From positions 496,001 to 560,000 of the forward strand of contig NZ_AUAO01000002.1 in NCBI RefSeq assembly GCF_000428765.1: 64,000 nt of DNA. The letters are read 5' to 3'. The notes beneath the pieces were generated by a model, which was given only the letters and a program-made list of their open reading frames with translations, made no database searches and was not told the DNA's origin. The translations under genes were made by a program, and so were the position numbers. The number at the start of each line of letters is the position of its first letter. Within the stretch, counting starts at the first letter, position 1. The stretch is from Brevundimonas aveniformis DSM 17977. Its GTDB lineage: Bacteria; Pseudomonadota; Alphaproteobacteria; Caulobacterales; Caulobacteraceae. Shown one piece after another: positions 35,902 to 45,310 of this stretch.

Positions 35902-38646
35902 ATGCTCGAAAAAACCTTTGATCCCCGCGCCGTCGAACCCCGCCTTTACGAGGCCTGGGAACAGTCTGGAGCTTTTTCACCGGACGCCGTGCTTGCGGCT
36001 GATCCGAACGCCCGGACCTATTCCATCGTCATCCCGCCGCCGAACGTGACGGGGTCGCTGCACATCGGCCATGCGCTGAACAACACGCTGCAGGACATCC
36101 TGGCCCGCTATCACCGGATGAAGGGCGAGGCGGTGCTGTGGCTGCCGGGCACGGACCACGCCGGCATCGCCACCCAGATGGTGGTTGAGCGTCAACTGGC
36201 CGCTAAAGGCAACATCAGCCGTCGCGATATGGGCCGCGACGCCTTCCTCGAAACCGTGTGGAAATGGAAGGCCGAGAGCGGTGGTACCATCGTGCGCCAG
36301 TTGCGCCGACTGGGCGCATCCTGCGACTGGTCGCGAGAGCGGTTCACCCTGGACGACGGGCTCAACGCCGCTGTGCGCAAGGTTTTCGTCGATCTGTACA
36401 AGCAGGGCCTGATCTATCGCGATAAGCGACTGGTGAACTGGGACCCGCACTTCCAGACCGCCATCTCCGACCTTGAGGTCGAGCAGAAGGAGGTCGATGG
36501 GGCCTACTGGCACTTCGCCTATCCGCTGGCCGACGGCGTGACCTATGAGCACCCGATCGCTTTCGACGACGACGGCAAGCCGATGGAATACGAAACGCGC
36601 GACTATATCGTCGTGGCGACGACGCGGCCCGAGACGATGCTGGGCGATACGGGCGTGGCGGTGCACCCCGACGATGATCGCTACAAGGGCCTGGTCGGAA
36701 AGTTCATCGACCATCCGATCACTGGTCGCCGCATCGTCATCGTGGCGGACGACTATGCTGATCCGACCAAGGGCTCCGGCGCGGTGAAGATCACCCCGGC
36801 GCACGACTTCAACGACTTCGGCGTCGGCAAGCGCGCCGGCCTGGCGGCGTTGAACGTCATGGATGCCTTCGGCCGCATCACCGCCGTCGACACACCTGAT
36901 GTGCCCGCCGAGTACGAAGGCATGGACCGTTTCGCGGCACGCAAGGCCATCGTCGCCCGCGCTGAAGAGGAGGGCTGGCTCAAGGAGATCGAGAAGACCC
37001 GCCATGTGGTCCCGCACGGCGATCGCTCGGGCGTGGTCATCGAGCCGTGGCTGACGGATCAGTGGTGGGTCGATGCCTGGACCCTGGCCCAGCCGGCCAT
37101 CAAGGCGGTGGAGGACGGCGACACCGTCTTTGAGCCCAGGAGCTATGAGAAGACCTATTTCGAGTGGCTTCGGAATATCGAGCCGTGGTGTGTCTCGCGA
37201 CAGCTCTGGTGGGGTCACCGCATCCCGGCCTGGTACGGACCTGATGGAGAGATCTACGTCGCCGAATCCGAAGAGGATGCCCGCGAGCAGGCGCTGTCAG
37301 ACTATGACCATGAGGTTGAGCTGACCCAGGACGAAGACGTCCTGGACACCTGGTTCTCGTCGGCGCTGTGGCCCTTCTCGACGATGGGGTGGCCCGAAGA
37401 GACGGACGATCTGAACCGGTTCTATCCGACCAATGACCTGGTCACCGGCTTCGACATCATCTTCTTCTGGGTCGCCCGGATGATGATGATGGGCACCCAT
37501 TTCACCGGCCAGGTCCCCTTTGATCGCGTGGTCATCAACGGCCTCGTGCGCGATGAGAAGGGACAGAAGATGTCCAAATCCAAGGGGAACGTCATCGATC
37601 CTCTTGAGATCGTGGATGAACTCGGGGCCGATGCCCTGCGTCTGACCATGGCCATGCTGTCGGGCACACGCGACATCAAGTTATCCAAACAGCGCATTGA
37701 AGGTTATCGGAATTTTGGAACGAAACTGTGGAACGCTGCGCGCTTCTGTCAGGTCAATGAGTGCCGCCGCGTCGAGGGCTTTGATCCGGCCCGGGTCGAG
37801 CTGACGATCAATCGCTGGATCCGTGGCGAGCTGGCCAAGGTGACGCGCGACGTCTCGACCGCGCTGGACGCCGCCCATTTTGATGAGGCGTCCCAGGCCC
37901 TGTACCGCTTTGTCTGGAATGTCTTCTGTGACTGGTGGCTGGAGCTGGCCAAGCCGGTACTGAACGGCGATGATCTGGCGGCCCGCGATGAGACGCGGGC
38001 CATGGGAGCCTGGTTGCTTGATCAGTGTTGCCTTCTGCTGCATCCCATCATGCCGTACATCACCGAGGAGCTGTGGGCTGAGTTGGCGAAGTTCGGAGGC
38101 CCGGCGCGCCAATCAATGTTGATTTCCGCCGCTTGGCCCGAGGCCCCCGACGCCTGGATCGACGCGACGGCGGATCAGGAGATCGGCTGGCTGGTCGAGG
38201 TCGTGTCCGGCATCCGGTCGCTGAAGGCGGAAGCCAATCTGCCGGCTTCGGCCAAGCCTGACATCGCTGTTGTCGACGCGGGTGCCCAGACCCTGGCGCG
38301 GCTCGAAACCCATCGGGCGGCGATCCAGACCCTGGGCCGCGTCGGCGCGGTCGCAGCCGCCGACGAAGCGCCGAAAGGCTCGGCGCCTTTCGTCGTCGGC
38401 GAGGCGACCTGGGCCATGGCGGTGGCGGAGTTCATCGACATCCCCGCCGAGGCCGCGCGCCTGACCAAGGAGATCGCCGGCATCGACAAGGACCTGGAGG
38501 TCACCCGAAAGAAGCTCGGCAATCCCGACTTCGTCGCCCGCGCCAAGCCTGAGGTGGTCGAGGAAAACCGCCAGCGTCTGACCGACGGCGAAGCGGCGCG
38601 CGCCAAGCTGGAGGCCGCTCTCGAGCGCCTGAAGGCGGCGGGGTGA
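35902..38646 (+). CDS. valS: Valyl-tRNA synthetase
   Basis: 914 aa, class Ia synthetase with editing domain. HIGH motif at residues 54-57 (GSLHIGHALN), KMSKS at about 556-560 (GQKMSKSKGNV), and the C-terminal coiled coil (LTKEIAGIDKDLEVTRKKLG) that is typical of ValS. PPPNVTG and WFSSALWPFSTMGWP are further markers. The stop overlaps the tlyA GTG by four bases. Confidence 0.97.
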   Translation: MLEKTFDPRAVEPRLYEAWEQSGAFSPDAVLAADPNARTYSIVIPPPNVTGSLHIGHALNNTLQDILARYHRMKGEAVLWLPGTDHAGIATQMVVERQLAAKGNISRRDMGRDAFLETVWKWKAESGGTIVRQLRRLGASCDWSRERFTLDDGLNAAVRKVFVDLYKQGLIYRDKRLVNWDPHFQTAISDLEVEQKEVDGAYWHFAYPLADGVTYEHPIAFDDDGKPMEYETRDYIVVATTRPETMLGDTGVAVHPDDDRYKGLVGKFIDHPITGRRIVIVADDYADPTKGSGAVKITPAHDFNDFGVGKRAGLAALNVMDAFGRITAVDTPDVPAEYEGMDRFAARKAIVARAEEEGWLKEIEKTRHVVPHGDRSGVVIEPWLTDQWWVDAWTLAQPAIKAVEDGDTVFEPRSYEKTYFEWLRNIEPWCVSRQLWWGHRIPAWYGPDGEIYVAESEEDAREQALSDYDHEVELTQDEDVLDTWFSSALWPFSTMGWPEETDDLNRFYPTNDLVTGFDIIFFWVARMMMMGTHFTGQVPFDRVVINGLVRDEKGQKMSKSKGNVIDPLEIVDELGADALRLTMAMLSGTRDIKLSKQRIEGYRNFGTKLWNAARFCQVNECRRVEGFDPARVELTINRWIRGELAKVTRDVSTALDAAHFDEASQALYRFVWNVFCDWWLELAKPVLNGDDLAARDETRAMGAWLLDQCCLLLHPIMPYITEELWAELAKFGGPARQSMLISAAWPEAPDAWIDATADQEIGWLVEVVSGIRSLKAEANLPASAKPDIAVVDAGAQTLARLETHRAAIQTLGRVGAVAAADEAPKGSAPFVVGEATWAMAVAEFIDIPAEAARLTKEIAGIDKDLEVTRKKLGNPDFVARAKPEVVEENRQRLTDGEAARAKLEAALERLKAAG

Positions 38647-39377
38647 AATCTCGCCTCGACCGGCTGTTGGTCGACCTCGGCCTGTTCGACAGCCGAGCAC
38701 GAGCCCAGGCGGCCATTGCAGCGGGCCTGGTCATCGTCGATGGCCAACCGGCCCGGTCCGCCAGCCAGAAGGTCGCCGACAACGCCCACATAGAGGCGAG
38801 CGAGCCGTTCTCGTGGGTCGGTCGGGGTGCCCTCAAGCTGGTGGCGGCCCTGGATCTGTGGCCGGTCGAGGTTGAAGGCCGCACGGTCCTGGACGTCGGG
38901 GCCTCCACAGGCGGCTTCACCGAGGTCGCGCTCAGCCGGGGGGCGGCAAGGGTCTATGCGGTCGATGTCGGTCGCGGCCAGCTCCACGCCAGGATTGAGG
39001 CCGACGCGCGCGTGGTGAACCTCGAGGCCACGGATGCGCGCAGTCTCAACGCCGCACTGGTCCCTGAATCGCCCAGCCTGATCGTCACGGATCTCAGCTT
39101 CATTAGCCTGACCAAGGCCCTCGGTCCCGCACTCGGCCTGGCGGGAGAGGGTGCCGACCTCATCGCCCTGGTGAAACCCCAGTTCGAACAGGACAGCCGC
39201 GCCGCCATCGGCAAGGGCGGCCTTGTCACCGATCCGGCGGCGCGTCAGGCCGCGCTGGAGAGGGTTTCAGCCTGGCTGGAAGGGGAGGGCTGGCGCGTTC
39301 GCGAAACGGCTGAAAGCCCGATCGCGGGCGGAGACGGCAATCGCGAATGGCTGGTTTGGGCGTCTCACCGGGGATAG
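38643..39377 (+). CDS. tlyA: TlyA family rRNA 2'-O-methyltransferase
   Basis: 244 aa. An S4 RNA-binding domain (residues 1-60, RLDRLLVDLGLFDSRARAQ) is followed by a SAM-dependent methyltransferase domain with VLDVGASTGGFTEVALSRGA. TlyA in mycobacteria methylates 16S and 23S rRNA ribose and affects capreomycin response; hemolysin is an old misnomer. GTG start overlapping valS, so cotranslated. Confidence 0.92.
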   Translation: MKSRLDRLLVDLGLFDSRARAQAAIAAGLVIVDGQPARSASQKVADNAHIEASEPFSWVGRGALKLVAALDLWPVEVEGRTVLDVGASTGGFTEVALSRGAARVYAVDVGRGQLHARIEADARVVNLEATDARSLNAALVPESPSLIVTDLSFISLTKALGPALGLAGEGADLIALVKPQFEQDSRAAIGKGGLVTDPAARQAALERVSAWLEGEGWRVRETAESPIAGGDGNREWLVWASHRG

Positions 39378-39401
39378 GATCGGCGAAACCGGAGCTCACC
39401 C

Positions 39402-39680
39402 ATGTCTGACGAGCCGAACGCACCACCTCCATCCAGTGACGTCAGGGCTGCCAATCTCCTGAATGGGAGCGTGCTTGTCGTCCTGGGGCTGGCCGTCTGG
39501 TCCCTCGTCGTCTGGATTGCCGCTGGGGCGGTTCCGACCCTCGCCCAAGACCTTAGCGAAGGTATCTGGCTCAGCCGGGCCTGGATGAGCCTGTTTTGGT
39601 GTTTCGTCGGCCCCTGGATGGGCTTCGTCGCGATCCGCGCCGGTGTTCGGCTGGTTCGGCAAAACCTCGGTTCCAAATAG
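39402..39680 (+). CDS. Small membrane protein, 92 aa, unknown
   Basis: Two membrane segments: residues about 23-45 (GSVLVVLGLAVWSLVVWIAAG) and about 64-85 (LFWCFVGPWMGFVAIRAGV). Cytoplasmic start MSDEPNAPPP. No family recognised. It follows tlyA by 24 bp and precedes a strong terminator, so it belongs to the valS-tlyA transcript. Confidence 0.65.
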   Translation: MSDEPNAPPPSSDVRAANLLNGSVLVVLGLAVWSLVVWIAAGAVPTLAQDLSEGIWLSRAWMSLFWCFVGPWMGFVAIRAGVRLVRQNLGSK

Positions 39681-39683
39681 GCA

Positions 39684-39717
39684 GAAGCCCCCGGCGGATT
39701 TCTCCGCCGGGGGCTTC
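39684..39717. terminator. Bidirectional hairpin between the small membrane protein gene and the YGQ-rich gene
   Basis: GAAGCCCCCGGCGGA pairs perfectly with TCCGCCGGGGGCTTC around TTTC. Two genes converge here, so it likely serves both strands. The T-run is short on either side. Confidence 0.8.
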
Positions 39718-39751
39718 CTACACATCGTCGATCGACAGGGGGGCTGAAGAC

Positions 39752-40387
39752 TTAATCGACGATGCGATACTGGCCGTAGCCGTCCGGGCAGACGCGGACG
39801 CGTCGCTCGTAGCGGCCATCGGAAACATTGGCTGAGCGGCAACCGTTGCGGTCTTCGCGGCCATAAACCTGGCTGGGATGGATCGTGTAGCTCTGCTGGC
39901 CGTAGCCGTACTGGCCATAGCCCTGCTGACCGTACCCACGTTGGTCGTAGTAGCCGCGGTCGTAGCCTTGATAGCCGTAGCCCGACTGGTTGCCGTAGCT
40001 GCCGTACTGGTAGCCGTATTGGCTGTCGTACTGACGCCCGTACTGGTTGCTGTAGTAGTCGCTGTCGCACGCGGCGTTCTGGCGACCGACGCCGGCACCG
40101 ATCGCCGCGCCGATGGCACCACCCAGCACGCCGCCTTCGGTCCGTGCGCCGTCAGAGGCGATGGAAGAACCGGCGGCAGCACCTAGGACCGCCCCAATCA
40201 GGGCACCGGCGGTCGAGCCTTGGCGCTGATCGCGTTCGCACTGGTCGTAGTAGGGCTGTTGCTGGTTGTTATAATAGCCGTCCTGATAGCCGTAGTAGGA
40301 CTGAGCCTGGGCGGCGGCCGGGATGGCCAGGGCGCTCACCGCAGCCAGGGCCGCGACAGCAGAAATCGTCTTGGGGGTACGCATCAT
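39752..40387 (-). CDS. Glycine-zipper surface protein with Tyr/Gly/Gln-rich low-complexity region
   Basis: 211 aa (210 if the second ATG at 40384 is used). Signal peptide at 1-28, then a glycine zipper 2TM region (about 57-100: [32 protein letters not shown]) of the 17-kDa surface antigen type. The next 70 residues are rich in YGQ/YGY/QGY, prion-like low complexity, followed by a cysteine-containing C-terminus ([20 protein letters not shown]). The C-terminal part resembles the variant seen with other envelope proteins. Two CTGAACGGG copies lie upstream. Confidence 0.8.
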   Translation of the reverse strand: MMRTPKTISAVAALAAVSALAIPAAAQAQSYYGYQDGYYNNQQQPYYDQCERDQRQGSTAGALIGAVLGAAAGSSIASDGARTEGGVLGGAIGAAIGAGVGRQNAACDSDYYSNQYGRQYDSQYGYQYGSYGNQSGYGYQGYDRGYYDQRGYGQQGYGQYGYGQQSYTIHPSQVYGREDRNGCRSANVSDGRYERRVRVCPDGYGQYRIVD

Positions 40388-40465
40388 TCAGCTCCCTTCG
40401 TCTGGGGGTGGCAGCAGGAAGAAGTCCTGCGCCGCTCCGTTGATGACCCTTTTAGAGAGGCCAAG

Positions 40466-40516
40466 CTGAACGGGTTTTGATAGGGTTGTTCATGTTCGTT
40501 CATCAGCCTGAACGGG
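40466..40516. repeat. Two direct copies of CTGAACGGG, 42 bp apart
   Basis: Copies at 40466-40474 and 40508-40516, in the gap between the divergent YGQ-rich gene and the methyltransferase gene. Between them is GTTCATGTTCGTTC. The 42-bp spacing is four helical turns, so a cooperative regulator is conceivable. No match to a known box is claimed. Confidence 0.35.
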
Positions 40517-40580
40517 CATTTCCAAGCCCAACAAGGGATCGGGCTCTTTCGCCGGGTGAACGGCTTTGGCAAAAGCACCC

Positions 40581-41852
40581 ATGCGCCGAAAAAAAGTGAG
40601 CTCGAATCCCCAGACGCACGAACTTCTCGTTCGTGAGGTCGGCGCGCGCGGCGATGGCCTGGCGGTCGACGAGGCTGGCCATCGGGCATTTGTGCCGCTG
40701 ACCCTGGCCGCAGAACGGGTTCGAGCTCGGGTCGAGGGTGATCGTGGAGAGCTGCTTGAGGTTCTGACGGCCAGCCCAGACCGGGTTGATCCCCCGTGCC
40801 CACACTATGGGGTGTGCGGAGGCTGCGCGCTCCAGCATTGGAGTATGGACGGGCAGCTGGCCTGGAAATCCGATCAGGTGCGTCAGGCTCTGGCTCGCGA
40901 GGGGATCGAGACAGAGATCCGCTCGGTCATCGCGACCCCGCCTGGGTCGCGGCGGCGCGTGGCCCTGCACGCCCGCCCTGGCCCGAATGGACCGCGCCTG
41001 GGATTCAAGGGGCGGCGGTCATGGACGGTAACCGATATCCAGACCTGTCTGATTGCCGACCCCCGCATTGTCGCGGCGCTGCCCGGACTTCGGACGCTGG
41101 CAGCAGCATTCCTGGATCATCCCAAGTCCGCCCCGACCCTGCGGGTCACGGCGACGGAAACCGGGCTCGATATTGAGGTGTCGGGCGTTGAGCGGAAATC
41201 CGGGGGTTTGAGTGCCGACCGTCAGATGCAGGCAGCGGAAGCCGCCGGCGCGCTGGACCTGGCCCGGCTGACGCTGGGGGGAGAGCCGCTCTATCAGGCG
41301 CGACGACCGGTGGTGCGGATCGGCTCAGCGCAGGTTGAGCCGCCGCCGGGTGCTTTCCTGCAAGCCGCGCCTGGGGCGGAAGCCGCGATGCAGGCTGCCT
41401 GTGTCGCCGCGGTTCAAGGGGCCAGTCGCGCCGCCGATCTTTTCTGTGGCCTGGGATCTTTCGCCCTGCCGATGGCCGAGCAGGTGCCGGTGCTGGCCGC
41501 AGATTCCGCCGGTGAATCGATTGAAGCCCTAAAGGCGGCGGCGCGGACACCAGGCCTCAAGCCGATCCAGGCCGTGACCCGCGACCTGTTCCGCGAGCCC
41601 GTTTCAGCCATGGAACTCAGGGGCTGTGACGTCATCGTCTTTGACCCCCCGCGGGCGGGCGGGTTCGAACAGGCCCGCGAGATCGCCGTTTCGGATGCCG
41701 TGCGGGTGGTCGGTATCTCGTGCAATCCGACGACCTTCGCCCGCGATGCGCGGGCCCTGGTCGACGCGGGCTGGCGGCTGGAACACGTTACGCCTGTGGA
41801 CCAGTTCCTGTGGTCGGCGCATATAGAGTTGATTGGTGTCTTTGAACGTTAG
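40581..41852 (+). CDS. RlmD/TrmA-type 23S rRNA or tRNA uracil-5 methyltransferase
   Basis: 423 aa. A TRAM-like RNA-binding start is followed by the iron-sulfur motif CPHYGVCGGCALQHW, an SAM domain with LFCGLGSFALPMAEQV, DPPRAGG and the catalytic Cys in GISCNPTTFARD. It methylates uracil C5 in rRNA or tRNA; which of them cannot be told. TTG 40566 is an alternative start. Followed by the GNAT gene at a 20-bp gap. Confidence 0.92.
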   Translation: MRRKKVSSNPQTHELLVREVGARGDGLAVDEAGHRAFVPLTLAAERVRARVEGDRGELLEVLTASPDRVDPPCPHYGVCGGCALQHWSMDGQLAWKSDQVRQALAREGIETEIRSVIATPPGSRRRVALHARPGPNGPRLGFKGRRSWTVTDIQTCLIADPRIVAALPGLRTLAAAFLDHPKSAPTLRVTATETGLDIEVSGVERKSGGLSADRQMQAAEAAGALDLARLTLGGEPLYQARRPVVRIGSAQVEPPPGAFLQAAPGAEAAMQAACVAAVQGASRAADLFCGLGSFALPMAEQVPVLAADSAGESIEALKAAARTPGLKPIQAVTRDLFREPVSAMELRGCDVIVFDPPRAGGFEQAREIAVSDAVRVVGISCNPTTFARDARALVDAGWRLEHVTPVDQFLWSAHIELIGVFER

Positions 41853-41872
41853 TGGGTTCACCCAGGATCGAC

Positions 41873-42184
41873 ATGCCAGACAAGACCACACCCGTCGTTC
41901 ACAACATTCCCGACCATCGGTTTGAGATCGTCGAAGACGGCCTGATGGCTTTTGCCGACTATCAGCCGGTCGAGGGAGCCTGGATCATGGACCACACCGA
42001 GGTGCCGCCGGAGTGGGAAGGGCAGGGAGTGGCCTCGGCCCTTGTGACCGCGGCCGTGGCCGCCGCCCGCAAGGCGGGCCTGAAGATCATCCCGACCTGT
42101 TCCTACGTCGCGCTGTGGATGAAACGGCACAAGGAGGCCCAGGATCTGATACCTGCCGACTTTCGTGAGGCGCTGGGGCTTTAA
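41873..42184 (+). CDS. YjdJ-type GNAT family N-acetyltransferase
   Basis: 103 aa, a minimal GNAT. The acetyl-CoA loop is seen in VPPEWEGQGVASALVTAAVAAARKAG, with HTEVPPE and PTCSYVALWMKRHK. Such short proteins acetylate small molecules or polyamines; the substrate is unknown. ATG 41873 with AGGATCG upstream. Between the methyltransferase gene and thiG. Confidence 0.85.
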   Translation: MPDKTTPVVHNIPDHRFEIVEDGLMAFADYQPVEGAWIMDHTEVPPEWEGQGVASALVTAAVAAARKAGLKIIPTCSYVALWMKRHKEAQDLIPADFREALGL

Positions 42185-42214
42185 GCCGCTACCGGGAAGG
42201 TCTAGTTCCTTCGC

Positions 42215-42997
42215 ATGACCCAAACCTCCCCGGACACCTGGACCGTTGCCGGACGGACCTTCATCTCACGTTTGATCGTCGGCACGGGCAAGTACGCAGA
42301 CTATGCCCAGAATGCAGCCGCCGCCGAGGCGGCGGGTGCCGAAATCGTCACCGTGGCCCTGCGCCGGGTGAATCTTTCGGACCCGTCCCAGCCGATGCTG
42401 GTCGACTATGTGAAGCCGGACCGGTTCACCTTCCTGCCCAATACCGCCGGCTGTTTCACCGGCGAGGACGCGGTGCGGACCCTGCGGCTGGCGCGCGAGG
42501 CGGGCGGCTGGAATTTGGTCAAGCTGGAGGTACTGTCGGACACGCCGCACCTGTATCCCGATATGCCGGAAACGGTGCGGGCGCTGGAGATGTTGGTCAA
42601 GGACGGCTTTGACGTCATGGTCTATTGCACCGACGACGTGGTCATGGCGCGACATCTAGAAGAGGCCGGGGCCGCCGCCATCATGCCGGCCGCCGCTCCG
42701 ATCGGGTCGGGCCTGGGGATTCAGAACAGGGTCAATATCCGGCTGATCGTCGAACAGGCCAAGGTGCCCGTGCTGGTCGATGCCGGGGTCGGCACGGCGT
42801 CGGATGCGACCATCGCCATGGAACTGGGCTGTGATGCGGTGCTGATGAATACCGCCATCGCGCAGGCGAGGGACCCCATCCTCATGGCCTCGGCCATGAA
42901 ACACGCGGTGATCGCGGGTCGTGAAGCGTATCTGGCGGGGCGTATGCCTCAGCGGCGCTACGCCAGCGCGTCCAGCCCTCTGTCGGGGCTGATCTAG
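42215..42997 (+). CDS. thiG: Thiazole synthase ThiG
   Basis: 260 aa. Forms the thiazole phosphate of thiamine from deoxyxylulose phosphate, ThiS-thiocarboxylate and dehydroglycine. The Schiff-base Lys103 is in [15 protein letters not shown]; family motifs are [22 protein letters not shown] and [14 protein letters not shown]. No thiS, thiO, thiF or thiC accompanies it here, so the other genes must be elsewhere. It ends before a hairpin at 43019-43044. Confidence 0.95.
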   Translation: MTQTSPDTWTVAGRTFISRLIVGTGKYADYAQNAAAAEAAGAEIVTVALRRVNLSDPSQPMLVDYVKPDRFTFLPNTAGCFTGEDAVRTLRLAREAGGWNLVKLEVLSDTPHLYPDMPETVRALEMLVKDGFDVMVYCTDDVVMARHLEEAGAAAIMPAAAPIGSGLGIQNRVNIRLIVEQAKVPVLVDAGVGTASDATIAMELGCDAVLMNTAIAQARDPILMASAMKHAVIAGREAYLAGRMPQRRYASASSPLSGLI

Positions 42998-43018
42998 GTT
43001 CTACGGCCACCAAGGCGC

Positions 43019-43044
43019 AGGCCCGCACAAGGATGCGCGGGCCT
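43019..43044. terminator. Hairpin between thiG and the TonB receptor gene
   Basis: AGGCCCGC and GCGGGCCT around a 10-base loop, in the 60-bp gap between two converging genes. No T-run; a weak bidirectional terminator. Confidence 0.6.
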
Positions 43045-43057
43045 CCCGAGGGATCAA

Positions 43058-45205
43058 CTAGAATCGGGCGGTCAAACCCACTCGGAACGACCGAGGCGCG
43101 CCCGGCGTAATATTGTTGTTGGTGTGGGCCGAGGCAAAATAGTCTTCGTCGAACAGGTTCTCGACATTCAGCTGAAGGTCGATGCTGTCATTCAGCCCGT
43201 AGTAGAGCGCGCCGTCGATGCGGGTGTAGGCGGGCATCACCTGGGTGTTGTCGGCGTTGGCGAACCGCTCGCCCTCGTAGATCACGCCGGCACCCGCGCC
43301 GAATCTCGGCGTGAGGTCGTACCGCGTCCAGACCGAGAAGCTGTGCTCGGCGGTGTTGGCCAGACGGTTGCCTGCCAGCACCGTCGCTGATTGGTTGGCC
43401 GTGATTTCAGCCTCCAGCCAGGTGTAGGCCCCGATGATCGTCCATTGAGCATTGATCCGGCCGGTGGCACCCAGCTCCAGCCCGCGGCTCCGCTGGCCGT
43501 CGACGAGGATCGACTGGCCCGGATTGGCCGGATCGGGCACGACCACATTGGTTCGGTCGAGCTGGAAGAGGGCAGCCGTCAGGCTGAGGATCGGAGACAC
43601 GTCCCACTTGGTCCCGACTTCATAGTTGTCGAACTGCTCGGGTTCGAAAGCCGAGTTGGCGGCCGTCAGGGAGGTGAGCTGCTCGCCTGAGCGCGGAAGG
43701 AAGCTGCGCGAATAGCTGGCATAGAAGGCCAGATTGTCCTGGGGCTTGAAGACCAGGCCCAGGCGCGGCGACCACAGGTCGTCCGTGGTGCTGAGGCGTG
43801 CGCCCGTTCGGCGGTTCAGGAAGTCGACCTCAAAGGTGTCGTAGCGCAGCCCAATCAGGAGCTGAAGCTGTTCGGTCAGCTCGATCTGGTCCTGGACGTA
43901 CAAGGCCATGACCTGCGCCTGGCCGTCATTGCTGGCATCCGTGGCGCTGGGCGTGAAGGTGATCGGCAGATTGATCGTCGGATTGGTGACCGGCGCAGTG
44001 ATCTGCGTGGCGACCCCGCCGAAATAGCCAGTCTGCCGGAGGTTCTCGGTGTCCTGATGACCGAACTCGAAGCCGGCCAGCAGGGTATGCTCTACGCCGC
44101 CCAGGCGGGTTTCATAGATCAGGTCAGTCTGGCTCAGCAGGTTCGTGCGCTGGGTGGCATTGTTGTATGCCGAGATGGAAACCAGCGTGCCTGCGCCGTT
44201 TACCGCGCCCGGGAAAACGTTCTGGTAGAACTTGTCATAATCCGCGACCCGCGTGCGGTTGCGCAGCGTCAGGCCATTGCCAAACTCGTGCATGACGTGG
44301 GCGCTGAAGGCATCGACATCGGTGTCGGTCGGGCTGAGGGCCGGGTCGCCGAAGAAGACGCTCTGATAGCCTTCCAGTGGCGCGGCTGGATTGGCGCGTG
44401 TCCCGCCCGGGTTGGCCGGTACGCCGCGGTCGGCGATGCGGCGGTCCTCGAAGTGTTCGTAGCCCAGCTCGATCAATGTGCCGGTGCTGGTGCGGAAGGT
44501 CGCCGTCGGATTGATGCCGAACCGCTCATAGGTCACGCCGTCGCGATAGCTGCCGGAGTCCTGATACAGGCCGACGATCCGAAGTGCTGCTGACGGGCTG
44601 AGTTCCAGGCTGTAGTCGATCGTGCCTCGGAAGTGGTCGTCCGAGCCGGCCTCGAGGTGAAGTTCGTTTTCGTGACCCCAGCCCGCCTGACGGGTCACAC
44701 GGTTAAGCAGGCCTCCCAGACCGCCACGACCGAAGGCCATGGCGTTGGGGCCACGCAGGATCTCAACACGGTCGATATTGTAGAGGTCGCGATAGTACTG
44801 GGTGTCGTCACGCAGGCCGTCGGTGAAATAGTCGGCCGTCGAGGTGTTGCCGCGGAAAACCAACGCATCACGGTTGCCCTCGCCCTGAGCGTAGCCGACG
44901 CCCGGAACATAGCGAACCACATCGGCCATGCTTTGCAGAGCCAGGTCGTCGATCTGGTCACGAGTCACGACCGAGATAGCCTGGGGCGTATCGATCAACG
45001 CCGTGTCGGTGTGCGTTGCCGAGGTGGTGGCGTTGGCGTTGTAGACGGGCGCGCGCTGGCCGCGGACCTCAACCGGGGCAATCTCTGTGCCGGGCTGGCC
45101 CTGGTTGTCCGCCCCCGCATCGTAGGGTTGGGCCAGAACAGCCGAAGGCAAGGCGGTGGCTGCCAGGGCGAGGGCAAGGAACGAGACGCGGTTGAGACTA
45201 GACAT
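43058..45205 (-). CDS. TonB-dependent siderophore receptor
   Basis: 715 aa. Signal peptide at 1-25 (ending VLAQ), a plug domain with DTPQAISVVTRDQI, VVRYVPGVGYAQGEG, RDLYNIDRVEILRGPNAMAFGRGGLGG, and a 22-strand barrel ending in SFRVGLTARF with terminal Phe. The plug pattern matches ferric catecholate receptors of the Fiu type. The ligand is not fixed. A 17-bp palindrome just upstream (45264-45280) is a candidate iron regulator site. Confidence 0.93.
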   Translation of the reverse strand: MSSLNRVSFLALALAATALPSAVLAQPYDAGADNQGQPGTEIAPVEVRGQRAPVYNANATTSATHTDTALIDTPQAISVVTRDQIDDLALQSMADVVRYVPGVGYAQGEGNRDALVFRGNTSTADYFTDGLRDDTQYYRDLYNIDRVEILRGPNAMAFGRGGLGGLLNRVTRQAGWGHENELHLEAGSDDHFRGTIDYSLELSPSAALRIVGLYQDSGSYRDGVTYERFGINPTATFRTSTGTLIELGYEHFEDRRIADRGVPANPGGTRANPAAPLEGYQSVFFGDPALSPTDTDVDAFSAHVMHEFGNGLTLRNRTRVADYDKFYQNVFPGAVNGAGTLVSISAYNNATQRTNLLSQTDLIYETRLGGVEHTLLAGFEFGHQDTENLRQTGYFGGVATQITAPVTNPTINLPITFTPSATDASNDGQAQVMALYVQDQIELTEQLQLLIGLRYDTFEVDFLNRRTGARLSTTDDLWSPRLGLVFKPQDNLAFYASYSRSFLPRSGEQLTSLTAANSAFEPEQFDNYEVGTKWDVSPILSLTAALFQLDRTNVVVPDPANPGQSILVDGQRSRGLELGATGRINAQWTIIGAYTWLEAEITANQSATVLAGNRLANTAEHSFSVWTRYDLTPRFGAGAGVIYEGERFANADNTQVMPAYTRIDGALYYGLNDSIDLQLNVENLFDEDYFASAHTNNNITPGAPRSFRVGLTARF

Positions 45206-45263
45206 AGGGGATTCCCGAGACGGCAGAGGTTTCGGGCGTTCCCCTAGATCAGACGCGAATGCT

Positions 45264-45280
45264 TCGCAATCAAATTGCGA
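45264..45280. promoter_or_regulatory. 17-bp palindrome upstream of the siderophore receptor, iron-regulator box candidate
   Basis: TCGCAAT and ATTGCGA around CAA, 59 bp before the ATG of the receptor gene on the minus strand. A second AT-rich half lies beside it (GTCGCAAAATTGG). Its position in front of a siderophore receptor fits a Fur- or Irr-type repressor, but the sequence is not the E. coli Fur consensus. Confidence 0.5.
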
Positions 45281-45310
45281 TCCAGTCGCAAAATTGGACC
45301 TGGTTGTGGG

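Noticed and set aside
40490..40504. LexA-type box GTTC-N7-GTTC
   Set aside because: The spacing is N6, not N7, and no SOS gene follows.
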